A DNA stretch of 64,000 bases from Pseudomonas sp. PSE14 (lineage in GTDB: Bacteria > Pseudomonadota > Gammaproteobacteria > Pseudomonadales > Pseudomonadaceae). Position numbers and translations under genes: made by a program. The notes beneath the pieces were generated by a model. That model did not search any database and was not told the DNA's origin. It saw only the letters and a program-made list of their open reading frames with translations. Location of the stretch: NCBI RefSeq assembly GCF_029203285.1, contig NZ_CP115669.1:5580001-5644000 (forward strand), written 5' to 3'. This document shows, one piece after another, positions 54,367 through 62,322 of this stretch (position 1 is its first letter; the number at the start of each line of letters is the position of its first letter).

Positions 54367-55008
54367 ATGCCCGCACACGCCCCCACTCGCAAGCCCCGCG
54401 CCAGCAGCCAGGCGCGCATCGCCGTGATCCTCGACGCCGCCCGCGCGCTGCTGGCCGAGAGCGGCGCGGCGAGCCTGTCGATCTACGCGGTGGCCGAGCG
54501 CGCCCAGATACCGCCCTCCTCCGTCTACCACTTCTTCCCCAGCGTGCCGGCCCTGCTCCAGGGTCTCACCAGCGATGTCCACGCCGCCTTCCGCGCCTGC
54601 CTGGAACAGCCCGTCGACCACGCCGCCCTGCGCGACTGGCGCGATCTCGCGCACCAGGTCGAGCAACGCACGCTGGCGGTGTACGCGGGCGACGCCGCGG
54701 CGCGCCAGCTGATCCTCGCCAGCCACGGCCTGGCCGAGGTCACCCAGGCCGACAGCCAGCACGACGTGCAACTGGGCGCCGCGATGCGCCAACTGTTCGA
54801 ACGGCACTTCGAACTACCGCCGCTGCCGCAGGACCTTGAAGTCTTCAGCCTGGCCATCGAACTGGGCGACCGCGTCTACGCCCTTTCCGTGCAGCGTCAC
54901 GGGCAGATCACCGAGCGCTTGGCCGAGGAAGGCATGCGGGTGATCGATGCCTACCTGTCGCTGTACCTGCCGCCCTGCCTGCCGAAACGTCCCGCCCCAC
55001 TGCCATAA
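54367..55008 (+). CDS. aguR: TetR family repressor AguR
   Basis: The protein has 213 residues from the ATG at 54367 (GGAGG 6 nt upstream). The TetR helix-turn-helix is SIYAVAERAQIPPSSVYHFFPSVPAL (about 38-63). By position before aguA it is AguR, which represses the agu genes and is released by agmatine and N-carbamoylputrescine. Its stop codon lies inside the first of two identical 18-bp operator-like sequences. Confidence 0.88.
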   Translation: MPAHAPTRKPRASSQARIAVILDAARALLAESGAASLSIYAVAERAQIPPSSVYHFFPSVPALLQGLTSDVHAAFRACLEQPVDHAALRDWRDLAHQVEQRTLAVYAGDAAARQLILASHGLAEVTQADSQHDVQLGAAMRQLFERHFELPPLPQDLEVFSLAIELGDRVYALSVQRHGQITERLAEEGMRVIDAYLSLYLPPCLPKRPAPLP

Positions 55009-55021
55009 ATCGATTTTTATC
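55004..55021. promoter_or_regulatory. Candidate AguR operator 1
   Basis: CATAAATCGATTTTTATC, containing the perfect palindrome AAATCGATTT, overlaps the aguR stop codon. An identical copy lies 64 bp downstream. Confidence 0.6.
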
Positions 55022-55067
55022 CGACAAACATCCGGACAGACGGGCCCAATATTTCTCAAACGCCCTT

Positions 55068-55085
55068 CATAAATCGATTTTTATC
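55068..55085. promoter_or_regulatory. Candidate AguR operator 2
   Basis: This is the second exact copy of CATAAATCGATTTTTATC, centred six helical turns from the first and just upstream of a further inverted repeat, TTCTCCC-ATTTA-GGGAGAA (55095-55113). Confidence 0.6.
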
Positions 55086-55202
55086 GGCTATAAATTCTCC
55101 CATTTAGGGAGAAGCTCGACGCGACGCCGCAACCGCCGACCTATACTGGCCCCTTGCGACTCTCGACGGCGACGCCCTCTCGAATGACATAACCCACTGC
55201 GC

Positions 55203-55258
55203 AGGATGGGTGGAGCGCGGAGATACTCATCGATAAGTATCCGCCTTGCGCCCATCCT
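55203..55258. repeat. Long imperfect palindrome upstream of aguA (intergenic repeat type)
   Basis: The outer arms AGGATGGG / CCCATCCT, inner GGAGATACT / AGTATCC and the central ATCGAT form a stem of about 25 bp. The outer arms plus the GGAGCGC stretch resemble a widespread proteobacterial intergenic repeat. It ends 26 bp before the aguA start, so it would be in the leader RNA. Confidence 0.6.
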
Positions 55259-55284
55259 TCGAAGCCCTCACCAAGGATCGCCCC

Positions 55285-56394
55285 ATGACCACTCTGACCA
55301 GCACTCCCCGCGCCGATGGCTTCCGCATGCCGGCGGAATGGGAACCCCATACCCAGACCTGGATGGTCTGGCCCGAGCGTCCGGACAACTGGCGCCTGGG
55401 CGGCAAGCCCGCGCAAGCCGCCTTCAGTGCCGTGGCCCGCGCCATCGCCCGCTTCGAGCCGGTGACCGTCGGCGTCTCCGCCGGTCAGTACGAGAACGCC
55501 CGCGCCCAACTGGCCGACGCGACCAACATCCGCGTGGTGGAAATCAGCAACGACGACGCCTGGGTGCGCGACACCGGCCCGACCTTCGTCATCGACGACA
55601 AGGGCGAAGTGCGCGGCGTGGACTGGACCTTCAACGCCTGGGGCGGCCTGGAAGGCGGCCTGTATTTCCCCTGGCACCGCGACGACCAGGTGGCGAGCAA
55701 GATCCTCGGCATCGAGCGCTGCACCGGCTACCGCACCGAAGGCTTCGTGCTCGAAGGCGGCTCGATCCATGTGGACGGCGAAGGCACCCTGATCACCACC
55801 GAGGAATGCCTGCTCAACCACAACCGCAACCCACACCTGAGCCGCGAAGAGATCGAAGCCAACCTGCGCGACCATCTGGCCATCGACACCGTGATCTGGC
55901 TGCCGGACGGCCTGTTCAACGACGAAACCGACGGCCATGTGGACAACTTCTGCTGCTACGTACGCCCAGGCGAAGTCCTGCTGGCCTGGACCGACGACGT
56001 CAACGACCCGAACTACGAGCGCTGCCAAGCCGCCATGCGTGTGCTGGAAAGCGCCCGCGACGCCAAGGGTCGCCAGCTGACCGTGCACAAGATCGTCATC
56101 CCCGGCCCGATACACGCCACCGAAGCCGAGTGCGAAGGCATCGACCTGGTGATCGGCACTCAGCCGCGCGATCCGTCGATCCGCCTGGCCGGTTCCTACG
56201 TCAACTTCCTGATCGTCAACGGCGGCATCATCGCCCCGCGCTTCAACGATCCGGCGGACGCCGAGGCCGAAGCCACCCTCAAGCGCATCTTCCCCGAGCA
56301 CGAAGTAGTAATGGTGCCCGGCCGCGAGATCCTCCTGGGCGGCGGCAACATCCACTGCATCACCCAGCAGCAGCCGGCGCCGCAGAAGCGCTGA
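55285..56394 (+). CDS. aguA: Agmatine deiminase AguA
   Basis: This 369-residue enzyme of the guanidino-group modifying superfamily turns agmatine into N-carbamoylputrescine and ammonia. The catalytic Cys358 lies in [12 protein letters not shown]; substrate and proton-transfer residues are in [22 protein letters not shown] and [10 protein letters not shown] chose the ATG at 55285 ([16 protein letters not shown]). The gene for the next enzyme, N-carbamoylputrescine amidohydrolase (aguB), is not between aguR and aguA as it is in PAO1. Confidence 0.96.
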   Translation: MTTLTSTPRADGFRMPAEWEPHTQTWMVWPERPDNWRLGGKPAQAAFSAVARAIARFEPVTVGVSAGQYENARAQLADATNIRVVEISNDDAWVRDTGPTFVIDDKGEVRGVDWTFNAWGGLEGGLYFPWHRDDQVASKILGIERCTGYRTEGFVLEGGSIHVDGEGTLITTEECLLNHNRNPHLSREEIEANLRDHLAIDTVIWLPDGLFNDETDGHVDNFCCYVRPGEVLLAWTDDVNDPNYERCQAAMRVLESARDAKGRQLTVHKIVIPGPIHATEAECEGIDLVIGTQPRDPSIRLAGSYVNFLIVNGGIIAPRFNDPADAEAEATLKRIFPEHEVVMVPGREILLGGGNIHCITQQQPAPQKR

Positions 56395-56406
56395 TTCGCG
56401 GTCATT

Positions 56407-56444
56407 GAAAAGGCCGTCGCCCCGGAAGGAGCGACGGCCTTTTC
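56407..56444. terminator. Bidirectional terminator after aguA
   Basis: Perfect 14-bp stem GAAAAGGCCGTCGC / GCGACGGCCTTTTC with a 10-nt loop. Confidence 0.92.
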
Positions 56445-56464
56445 ATTTTGCGGAAGACCATCCC

Positions 56465-56547
56465 TGTAGGACCGCGGGGGATGCCCGGTCCTTGCTCGCG
56501 AACAAGCCCCGCTGCCGAGGCATTCGCGAGCAAGCTTGCGCCTACAA
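56465..56547. repeat. Divergent REP doublet (REPIN)
   Basis: Unit 1 (56465-56502) begins TGTAGGA and ends TTGCTCGCGAA but its middle carries an extra CCGGGC-type palindrome. Unit 2 (56523-56546) is the inverted REP with G-for-T changes in the second arm. It lies between aguA and the porin gene. Confidence 0.8.
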
Positions 56548-56560
56548 AAGCCGGCGAGGC

Positions 56561-57919
56561 TTACAGCAGCGGGATGGTGTAGCTGACGATCAGGCGGTTC
56601 TCGTCCTGGTCACGCTGGGTCGCGGTGCCCTTGCCCTCGTAAGGCAGGCCACTGCGCAGGGCAGCGTTCTTCCAGGTGAAGCCCAGGCCCTTGAGGGCGC
56701 CGTCCGGAATCACGTAGGCCAGGGAGATGTCGCGCTCCCACTCGCTCTTGTCGCCGTACTTGGTGTCGATATTGTCGCCGTGCAGGTACAGGGTCTGGAA
56801 GGTCAGACCCGGCAGGCCGGCCTGGGCGAAGTCGTAACCGTAGCGGACCTGCCAGGTGCGCTCGCCGGCACGCAGGAACTTGCCGATCTGCACGTCGGTG
56901 ATCAGGTAGGCGGTGGCGCCGTCACCGTTGTTGATGAACGGGAAGTCGCTGTCGCCGCTGAGCTGCTGGTAGCCGGCGCCGAAGCTGTGGCCGCTCAGGG
57001 TGTAGGTGAACAGGCCGCTCCAGGCGCGGTTGTCGACCTCGCCCTTGGTCACGCCGTTACCGTAGTAGCCGTTGGTGTAGAACGCCTTGTCGTGGCCGTT
57101 CTTGCCGTCGTCGCTGCTGTTGAAGTAGCGCAGGTCGGACTTCAGCACGCCCGGGCCGATCGCCCAGTTGTGCTGCAGGCCGAGGAAGTGCTGTTTGTAG
57201 AAGTCCTGCAGGTTGCCGTAGTAGTACTGCAGCGTCAGGTCCTTGGTCAGCTTGTAGTCGGCGCCGCCGTAGTAGAACTTGTTGACGAACTCGCCAGTGC
57301 GGGCGTTGTTGGCGCCGGCGATGGACAGCCCCTCGTTGTTGCTGGAGCTGCGGCCCTTCATGTGCTCCAACTGGCCGCCGATCAGGGTCAGGTCCTTGAA
57401 CTCGTTGGAGGTGACCTGGCCGCCATCGAAGGTCTGCGGCAGCAGGCGGCCGTCGTTGTAGGTGACCACCGGCAGCTTCGGCAGCAGGGTGCCGTAGCGC
57501 AGCTCGGTAGCGGACACCTTCACCTTGCCGGTGGCGCCCAGGTGGGAGAAATCGTCCACCGCGCGGCCATCGCTATCGGTGGGGAATACAGTCCCGGAAA
57601 AGTTCGAGCTGGTCGGGTTGTAATGTGTGCCCTTGCCGCTGTCGAGACGAACCCCGAGCAGGCCCAGCGCATCGACGCCAACGCCCACGGTGCCTTCGGT
57701 GTAGCCGGAGGTGTAGTTGAGCAGGAAGCCCTGGCCCCACTCTTCCTGCTTGCTCGGTGCGGAGGGGCCGTTGCGGTTGTCGGTGTTGATATAGAAGTTG
57801 CGCAGGGTGAGGTTGGCCTTGCTGTCTTCGATGAACCCACCGGCGACGGCCGACTGGGCCAGGCCCGCGGCAGCGATGGCGAGCGCCAGGCTCGATTGCG
57901 TGAGAGTGCGGCTTTTCAT
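56561..57919 (-). CDS. oprE: OprD-family porin, OprE-like (PA0291-like)
   Basis: The protein has 452 residues from the ATG at 57919, with a signal peptide (MKSRTLTQSSLALAIAAAGLAQSAVA). The mature part begins GGFIEDSKANLTLRNFYIN, the hallmark start of OprD-family channels, and continues with beta-barrel strands to the C-terminal IVSYTIPLL. Adjacency to aguA matches PAO1 OprE, an anaerobically induced porin known to need RpoN. A sigma-54 promoter candidate is present at 58187-58202. Confidence 0.88.
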   Translation of the reverse strand: MKSRTLTQSSLALAIAAAGLAQSAVAGGFIEDSKANLTLRNFYINTDNRNGPSAPSKQEEWGQGFLLNYTSGYTEGTVGVGVDALGLLGVRLDSGKGTHYNPTSSNFSGTVFPTDSDGRAVDDFSHLGATGKVKVSATELRYGTLLPKLPVVTYNDGRLLPQTFDGGQVTSNEFKDLTLIGGQLEHMKGRSSSNNEGLSIAGANNARTGEFVNKFYYGGADYKLTKDLTLQYYYGNLQDFYKQHFLGLQHNWAIGPGVLKSDLRYFNSSDDGKNGHDKAFYTNGYYGNGVTKGEVDNRAWSGLFTYTLSGHSFGAGYQQLSGDSDFPFINNGDGATAYLITDVQIGKFLRAGERTWQVRYGYDFAQAGLPGLTFQTLYLHGDNIDTKYGDKSEWERDISLAYVIPDGALKGLGFTWKNAALRSGLPYEGKGTATQRDQDENRLIVSYTIPLL

Positions 57920-58186
57920 TGGATTTTCCCCATTTATTGATCTTGGAAAACAGGCCATTCAGCGCGACAACCAGCTCCCCCGGAGCCCGACCGAACGGCA
58001 AGCAGAAGCCACGGCGCGTACGTGCGGACACGCGCGGCAACGGTTATTCAGTGGTGATGCAACGCTCCCCTAGGCAGGGGTGATGCGCAGGCAAGCAGGC
58101 GGGAAGGCAGCAGCTGAAAGGGACGGCATGGGTCTGTTCTCGTGTCTTGTTGTCGTGGCGATGCGCGGGGCATGCACCACTGGCTA

Positions 58187-58202
58187 GGCAATCCCCAGGC
58201 CA
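58187..58202 (-). promoter_or_regulatory. oprE: Candidate sigma-54 promoter of the oprE-like gene
   Basis: On the minus strand the sequence TGGCCTGGGGATTGCC matches the -24/-12 consensus with the strict GG-N10-GC spacing. It predicts a transcript start near 58175 and a leader of about 255 nt. Confidence 0.65.
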
Positions 58203-58279
58203 ACCGGCCTTGCCTGCCCGACTCCCCGCCAAATCTGCCTTTCAGACTTGTCAGCGAATCTTTTCCTCCAGACCACTAA

Positions 58280-58326
58280 GCGGGAAACCGCCACGAACAT
58301 CGCCCTTGCTGGCGGGAAACCGCCAC
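58280..58326. repeat. Two tandem palindromes, GCGGGAAACCGCCAC, 32 bp apart
   Basis: Exact 15-bp copies at 58280-58294 and 58312-58326, each with the palindromic core GCGG-GAAA-CCGC. They lie 78-139 bp upstream of the sigma-54 promoter, in enhancer position, and are three helical turns apart. Confidence 0.6.
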
Positions 58327-58526
58327 CCCAACCGCACTTGCCAACCGTCCTCACGACAGCGCTGGGGGCAACGATAAAAGAAGCTCTATAAATCAAAAAA
58401 GAATTAATTATTACAATGTAATTTCTTTATGGAATATATGATACCACGCCCAAACCTTGCCGGACTGCACCTCTGACGAGGTACCCCGGTTGATCGAGGA
58501 GACCGACTGTGGTTTTCCAGGGGCGG

Positions 58527-58565
58527 AAAAAAAGAAACCCGCCCGTGCTGCAACACGGGCGGGTT
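58527..58565 (-). terminator. Terminator of the polysaccharide operon
   Basis: ACCCGCCCGTG / CACGGGCGGGT 11-bp stem; on the minus strand it is followed by TTTCTTTTTTT. It lies about 185 bp after the wza-like stop. Confidence 0.9.
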
Positions 58566-58748
58566 ATGGGCATTGCTAGGGGATGCCCAAGAAAACGCAG
58601 AATGACGGTGCCGAGCTCTGCTGGTCCGAAAGAGCGTGCACAGCCCTGTACAGCCCGGCGGATAGTCGCCAGGCGGATTGCCGCTCGCCCCTGTGACCAG
58701 TCCGATTGCCAGGTACGAGTTCTCCTTTCGTTGTAAGGCGTTCCCCGG

Positions 58749-59870
58749 TTACTTATGACCGACCGTAGCGCTGGTGCCGATGAAGGAGGCCGACGGCAGC
58801 AGTTGGCTGATGAAGCGGTTCCACCGGGTGATGTTGGCCGGGCCGATGAACACCACGTCCTGGGGCTGCATGGCGAAATCACGGGCCAGGGCGAAGGCCG
58901 TGGGCTTCTTCGCCTCCAGGTGGAAGACCTTCGCCGTGAGGGCGCTCTGGGAACCATTGGCGTCCGGTTGCAGGTCACCGGCGCGGATCACGTAGACGGC
59001 GTCGGCATCGGAGGTTTCCTGGCTGAGGCCCCCCGCGTTGCCCAGCACTTCCAGCAGGCTCAGGCCAGTGGTGCGATAGGTCACCACGGTCGGCTGGTGC
59101 ACTTCACCCACGATGTAGACTTTCTTGCGGTCGTTGTAAGGCAGGTGGATCTGGTCGCCGTTCTTCAGGTAGACGCCGCTCAAGGCGGAGCCGCTGCGAT
59201 TGAGCGCATCGACGTCGATCAGGTACTCACGTCCGTCGCGCTTGAGGGTCAGCCCCGATAGGTCCGCGTCGCCGGCCACCACGCCGGCCTTGCTCACCGC
59301 CTGCACCAGCGTCGTCGGCGTATTGTTCAGTTCCACCTGGCCGCCGTTCTGGAAGGCCCCGGACATCACGATGTGCTGGCTGGCATAGCGCAGCACGGTC
59401 ACGTCCACCTGCGGGTCGACAATGCCCTTCTTGGCCAGTCGACTGGCCAGTTGTCCCCGCAGTTGGGTCGGCGTCTTGCCAGCCGCCGCCACGGTACCGG
59501 CGTAGGGGAAGAACATGTTGCCGTCGGCACCGACCACACGACCGTTGGCCTCCATCTGCTGCGTCGAGCCGGGGCTGGTCAGTTCCGGGTGGTCCCAGAC
59601 AGTGACCAGCAGCACGTCCCCTGCGCCGATCACGTATTCACCCTGCTGCGGCTTGTAGTTGAGCAGCTCCGCCGGCAGCTGCTGGTTGGCACGGGCCATG
59701 TCCTGGCTTTGCAGCACCTGCGGGGTGATGGGGACGAGGGTGATGCGCATGCCTTGGTCCCGCGCCTCTTTCTCGATATCGGAGTCCGTCATGTGCTGAC
59801 CGGGGGAAAATACACAGCCTTGTAGCGTCAGACTGCCGACAACAAGACCGATCACGAACAGAGTTTTCAT
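58749..59870 (-). CDS. Polysaccharide export lipoprotein (Wza family)
   Basis: The protein has 373 residues from the ATG at 59870 (AAGGA 9 nt upstream; a second ATG three codons earlier is too close to that site). Lipoprotein signal with LTLQGC lipobox (Cys19). The polysaccharide export motif YVIGAGDVLLVTVWDHPEL (about 80-98) is followed by SLBB-like domains (IVMSGAFQNGGQVELN, VYIVGEVHQPTVVTYR). Wza-type proteins form the outer-membrane channel for Wzx/Wzy- or synthase-independent capsule and exopolysaccharide export. The C-terminal helix region is present, so it seems full-length. Confidence 0.9.
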   Translation of the reverse strand: MKTLFVIGLVVGSLTLQGCVFSPGQHMTDSDIEKEARDQGMRITLVPITPQVLQSQDMARANQQLPAELLNYKPQQGEYVIGAGDVLLVTVWDHPELTSPGSTQQMEANGRVVGADGNMFFPYAGTVAAAGKTPTQLRGQLASRLAKKGIVDPQVDVTVLRYASQHIVMSGAFQNGGQVELNNTPTTLVQAVSKAGVVAGDADLSGLTLKRDGREYLIDVDALNRSGSALSGVYLKNGDQIHLPYNDRKKVYIVGEVHQPTVVTYRTTGLSLLEVLGNAGGLSQETSDADAVYVIRAGDLQPDANGSQSALTAKVFHLEAKKPTAFALARDFAMQPQDVVFIGPANITRWNRFISQLLPSASFIGTSATVGHK

Positions 59871-59913
59871 GGCGATCATTCCTTGAAGCAGGGTGTTGGT
59901 AGGGGGGACTGCC

Positions 59914-61314
59914 TCAGAACGCGTTGTGGTTGACGAAGCCCTTGAAGAGGGTCAACCCAACGATCTTCAGGTCCCACCAGACGGACCAGTTCTCGATGTA
60001 GTCCAGGTCGAACTCAATGCGTTTCTGCATCTTTTCCAGGGTGTCGGTTTCACCACGCCAGCCGTTGACCTGGGCCCACCCGGTAATGCCGGGCTTGACC
60101 TTGTGTCTGAGCATGTAGTGGCTGACCTGACGGCGGTACTGCTCGTTGTGCGCGACCGCATGGGGCCGGGGCCCCACCACCGACATGTCACCGCGCAGGA
60201 CGTTGAGGAACTGCGGCAGTTCATCCAGCGAGGTCCGTCGCAGGAACGCGCCAAGGCGAGTGACGCGGCAGTCGTTGCGCGAGGCCTGGATCACCTGCGC
60301 CCCGTCTTCCATGACGGTCATGCTGCGGAACTTCCACACGCGGATCGGTCGGCCATCCATCCCGTAACGGGTCTGACGGAACAGGACCGGGCCGCGCGAG
60401 GTGAGTTTCACCGCCACGGCAATCAGCAGCATCGGCACCGACACCAGCAGCAGGATCAGCGAGGCGAGGACCACGTCCTCGATGCGCTTGAGCACTGCGT
60501 TGGGCCCGTCCATGGGGGTATCGAAGATGCTGATGGTTTCCAGGCCGTTGATGCTCTCGCTGCGCGCGTGCAGCAGGTCGAACATGAACAGGTCGGGAAT
60601 CAGGTAGACCGACACGGTGGTGTCGGAAAGTTCGCGAATCAGTTCGTTGAGCAATGGCTCGCGGGACAGCGGCAGGGTCAGGTAGACCTTGTCGATCTGT
60701 CCGCTGCGCGCCGCCTCGATCAGCGCCAGGCGCCCGCCCATGACCGGCACCCGCTCTTCCAGCGCCATCTGCTGCGGGCGGTCGTCGTAGAATCCGACCA
60801 GGCGCAGGCCCATCCAGGGGGCGTCGAGGATGGTCGAGGCCAGGTGCGCGCCGACTTCCCCGGTGCCGTAGATGGCCACGTTGCGGCTGTTGAAGCCATG
60901 CCGGCGCGCCAGGCGCAGGAGCAGGCGCAGGAGCAGTCGGTAAGCGCACATCACCAGCAGTGCACCAGCGAACCAGGCGAAGCGGCGTTCGTCGATGACG
61001 ATGCCATGGCGCAGCGCCGCATCCAGCAGCAGCACGGCGAAGAACGTCAGGGACCAGTAGCTGGTGACCAGCAGCGACTCGCGCAACATGGATTCGCCGC
61101 GCCAGGAGCCATACAGCCGATTCAGCTCGCCCAGCCAGTGGAACAGCATCACGCACAGCAGGACCGTCACCCAGACGCGGGCATCCGGCATACCGCTGCC
61201 GTCACTCAGGAGAATCGCCCCGGAAAGGACGATGACCAGCAGATCGAGCAAACGGTGCGCCACCGCCAGGAGGGACTGGTTCGCCCGCAGTATTCCCTTC
61301 GATCGAATGGACAT
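59914..61314 (-). CDS. Undecaprenyl-phosphate glucose phosphotransferase (WcaJ/PslA type)
   Basis: The protein has 466 residues from the ATG at 61314 (GAGG 6-7 nt upstream). Four N-terminal helices (about 24-125), a CoA-binding-like domain with VAIYGTGEVGAHLA, another membrane segment (about 275-300) and the catalytic sugar transferase domain: LFRQTRYGMDGRPIRVWKFRSM, RRTSLDELPQFLNVLRGDMS, VGPRP and KPGITGWAQVNGWRGET. It adds the first sugar phosphate to undecaprenyl phosphate and so starts repeat-unit synthesis. Confidence 0.92.
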   Translation of the reverse strand: MSIRSKGILRANQSLLAVAHRLLDLLVIVLSGAILLSDGSGMPDARVWVTVLLCVMLFHWLGELNRLYGSWRGESMLRESLLVTSYWSLTFFAVLLLDAALRHGIVIDERRFAWFAGALLVMCAYRLLLRLLLRLARRHGFNSRNVAIYGTGEVGAHLASTILDAPWMGLRLVGFYDDRPQQMALEERVPVMGGRLALIEAARSGQIDKVYLTLPLSREPLLNELIRELSDTTVSVYLIPDLFMFDLLHARSESINGLETISIFDTPMDGPNAVLKRIEDVVLASLILLLVSVPMLLIAVAVKLTSRGPVLFRQTRYGMDGRPIRVWKFRSMTVMEDGAQVIQASRNDCRVTRLGAFLRRTSLDELPQFLNVLRGDMSVVGPRPHAVAHNEQYRRQVSHYMLRHKVKPGITGWAQVNGWRGETDTLEKMQKRIEFDLDYIENWSVWWDLKIVGLTLFKGFVNHNAF

Positions 61315-61410
61315 GGAAAACCTCACCACACTCGGCGCTCATCCTGGCGCCACTGCCTCTCACGGCAGATGGATCACTGACGCACCGCCACGGCCAATCG
61401 GCCAGACGTT

Positions 61411-62286
61411 TCAGGGACGGGCATCGCGCAGCAGTTGCTGCAGGTAGCGGCCATAACAGGTCTTGCCCAGGCGCTCGGCCTGCAGGGCCAGGCCCTCGGT
61501 GGAAAGCCAGCCCTGCTGGAAGGCGATTTCCTCCAGGCAGGCGACCTTCAGCCCCTGCCGCGCCTCGATGGTCTGGACGAAGTGACCGGCCTCCATCAGC
61601 GATTCGTGGGTGCCGGTGTCCAGCCAGGCGAAGCCGCGCCCCAGGAGGCTCACGCGCAACTCGCCAAGTTCGAGGTAGAGGTTGTTGATGTCGGTGATTT
61701 CCAGCTCGCCGCGCGCCGAGGGGCGAATCTGCCGGGCCATTTCAACCACCCGGTTGTCGTAGAAATACAGCCCCGTCACGGCGTAGTTGGAGCGCGGCAC
61801 CCGGGGTTTTTCCTCGATGGAAAGCACGTTGCCGGCGGCGTCGAACTCCACCACGCCGAAGCGCGCGGGGTCGGCCACCTGATAGCCGAACACGGTGGCG
61901 CCGCGTTCGCGCGAGGCGGCCTCGCGCAGGGTCGCGGTGAAGCTCTGGCCGTAGAAGATGTTGTCGCCCAGCACCAGGCACACCGAATCACTGCCGATGA
62001 ATTCCTCGCCGATCAGGAAGGCCTGGGCCAGGCCGTCCGGCGAGGGCTGCACTGCATAGTGCAGGTGCAGGCCGAACTGCTCGCCGTCGCCGAGCAGCGC
62101 GCGGAAGTTGGGCAGGTCGGCGGGGGTGCAGATCAGCAGGATCTCGTCGATGCCGGCGAGCATCAGCACCGACAGCGGGTAGTACACCATCGGCTTGTCG
62201 AAGATCGGCAGCAATTGCTTGGAGACCCCGAGGGTGATGGGGTGCAGGCGGGTGCCGGAGCCGCCGGCGAGAATGATGCCTTTCAT
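61411..62286 (-). CDS. rfbA: Glucose-1-phosphate thymidylyltransferase RfbA
   Basis: The 291-residue nucleotidyltransferase has the signature [49 protein letters not shown] and [11 protein letters not shown] of RmlA/RfbA. It makes dTDP-glucose. No rmlB, rmlC or rmlD lies within the visible part of the operon. It is spaced by 96 bp from the priming transferase gene and by 36 bp from the glycosyltransferase gene. Confidence 0.95.
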   Translation of the reverse strand: MKGIILAGGSGTRLHPITLGVSKQLLPIFDKPMVYYPLSVLMLAGIDEILLICTPADLPNFRALLGDGEQFGLHLHYAVQPSPDGLAQAFLIGEEFIGSDSVCLVLGDNIFYGQSFTATLREAASRERGATVFGYQVADPARFGVVEFDAAGNVLSIEEKPRVPRSNYAVTGLYFYDNRVVEMARQIRPSARGELEITDINNLYLELGELRVSLLGRGFAWLDTGTHESLMEAGHFVQTIEARQGLKVACLEEIAFQQGWLSTEGLALQAERLGKTCYGRYLQQLLRDARP

Positions 62287-62322
62287 GGCAATGCCTCCTT
62301 GGCGCGGTAGCCGGGAACCGGG

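Larger units (their letters stand above)
57920..58748. promoter_or_regulatory. Long intergenic region upstream of the porin gene
   Basis: No gene is seen in these 829 bp. From the porin gene outward it holds a possible 5' leader (57920-58175), a sigma-54 promoter candidate, two tandem palindromes, an AT-rich stretch (58375-58450) and the terminator of the polysaccharide operon. The part 58566-58748 shows nothing clear. Confidence 0.6.

Noticed and set aside
55141..56355. Open frame antisense to aguA
   Set aside because: Covers the deiminase gene on the other strand and has the same shadow composition.
58280..58326. CRISPR-like repeat pair
   Set aside because: Only two short units with a 17-bp spacer and palindromic cores; geometry fits protein operators, and there are no cas genes.
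58427..58978. Leftward open frame overlapping the end of the wza-like gene
   Set aside because: It spans the polysaccharide operon terminator and is Arg/Pro-rich in the manner of out-of-frame sequence.
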